Source: an uncultured Rikenellaceae bacterium (GTDB lineage: Bacteria > Bacteroidota > Bacteroidia > Bacteroidales > Rikenellaceae). From it: a stretch of DNA of 7,233 nt. Shown in pieces: positions 6,999 to 7,233 of the stretch. How positions within the stretch are numbered: position 1 is the first letter of the stretch; every line of letters starts with the position of its first letter. The notes below the pieces were generated by a model that saw nothing but the letters and a program-made list of their open reading frames with translations, made no database searches and was not told where the DNA came from. Location: contig CAMWRR010000094.1 in NCBI GenBank assembly GCA_947176715.1, forward strand, positions 1-7,233, in the 5' to 3' direction. Made by a program: the position numbers and the translations under genes.

Positions 6999-7046
6999 AA
7001 AATTCGGTAGAGCCGAGGTAATTTTACTTCGGCTCTACCGAATTTT
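6999..7046. terminator. Long inverted repeat with A/T-tract flanks, probable bidirectional terminator
   Basis: The left arm (6999-7020) begins AAAATTCGGTAGAGCCGA, and the right arm (7025-7046) is its reverse complement apart from one position that would be a G-U pair in one RNA strand. The loop is ATTT (7021-7024). Each strand reads as an A tract, a GC-containing stem and a T tract, the layout of a bidirectional intrinsic terminator. It would end transcription arriving from the right on the minus strand just before the argS promoter. It overlaps the region where the promoter's -33 element should lie, so an operator role is also possible. The repeat itself is certain; the function is inferred. 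Confidence 0.6.
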
Positions 7047-7233
7047 ACCTCCCGGCGGGGGCTTTCTGCCGGACCATTTCATGGAGGCTCTCCGAGGGCC
7101 CTTCCGGGGGACTTACTTTTGTCACTCGACAAAAGAACACGTTTTCGATAAGCCGAGCGCAATGAAACCAAGTTTCAAATTGCCGAGGCGAGAAAACGAC
7201 TGCCGCAGGCGAAGCAAAAACGAGGGGGCACAG
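7047..7233. repeat. Hairpin-rich intergenic region, likely interspersed repeat; holds an open frame of doubtful reality
   Basis: No recognisable gene is present. The stretch is dense in short inverted repeats: CCGGC/GCCGG (7052-7056, 7068-7072); CCAT/ATGG (7074-7084); GGAG/CTCC (7083-7093); the self-complementary AGGGCCCT (7095-7102); CTTTTGTC/GACAAAAG (7116-7135); a bulged stem GCAATGAAAC/GTTTCAAATTGC (7159-7183); and CGTTTTC/GAAAACG (7140-7146, 7192-7198) enclosing it. A minus-strand frame is open from base 7233 to TAA at 7045-7047 (62 codons, with PPEGPSESLHEMVRQKAPAG near its end) and runs off the edge. It has no ATG until about codon 54, matches no family I know, and its codons are dictated by the stems. 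I read it as a noncoding repeat element, but a truncated small protein cannot be excluded. Confidence 0.4.
7116..7135. repeat. Perfect 8-bp inverted repeat with 4-nt loop
   Basis: CTTTTGTC (7116-7123), loop ACTC, then GACAAAAG (7128-7135) is an exact stem-loop within the right-end intergenic element. It has no flanking T tract on either strand, so it is a poor terminator. It is better read as part of the repeat-like structure around it. Confidence 0.5.

Noticed and set aside
1..7233. CRISPR array, tRNA or rRNA genes, transposase or phage genes, defence system
   Set aside because: No regularly spaced direct repeats, no cloverleaf or rRNA-like sequence, and no such protein motifs were seen. 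Almost all of the window is covered by six core genes.

Overview
This window is a housekeeping segment, very probably from a member of the order Bacteroidales. The proteins have a Bacteroides/Alistipes-like character. No start codon has a clear Shine-Dalgarno sequence; instead the starts have A/T-rich leaders (for example AAAAGATAATAG before der). One promoter matches the Bacteroidetes -7 consensus TAnnTTTG. The DNA is GC-rich by eye, which together with the protein character fits a Rikenellaceae/Alistipes-like genome better than a low-GC Bacteroides. That genus-level placement is inference only.

All six recognisable genes lie on the minus strand, so transcription runs from right to left. In that order they are argS (arginyl-tRNA synthetase), xseA and xseB (large and small subunits of exonuclease VII), ffh (SRP GTPase), folD (methylene-THF dehydrogenase/cyclohydrolase) and der (ribosome-assembly GTPase, cut by the left edge of the window). 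argS, xseA and xseB are tightly packed: 1 nt separates argS from xseA, and xseA and xseB share an ATGA overlap. They are probably one transcript, starting at a TATCTTTG promoter just right of argS. ffh, folD and der follow after gaps of 109, 64 and 49 nt and may be a second unit or a continuation of the first. No promoter is convincing in those gaps.

The right end (about 6989-7233) is the only non-housekeeping part. Next to the argS promoter is a long, almost perfect 22+22 nt inverted repeat, flanked by A and T tracts like a bidirectional terminator. Beyond it lie about 190 nt full of short hairpins that look like an interspersed intergenic repeat. A minus-strand frame is open across those 190 nt to the window edge, but it does not look like a real protein.

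Functionally the genes serve translation (ArgS), ribosome maturation (Der), membrane-protein targeting (Ffh), one-carbon metabolism (FolD) and DNA repair (XseAB). They do not form one dedicated pathway. I found no undescribed system. The most distinctive traits are a strong preference for the Ile codon ATA in a GC-rich genome and the structured right-end element.
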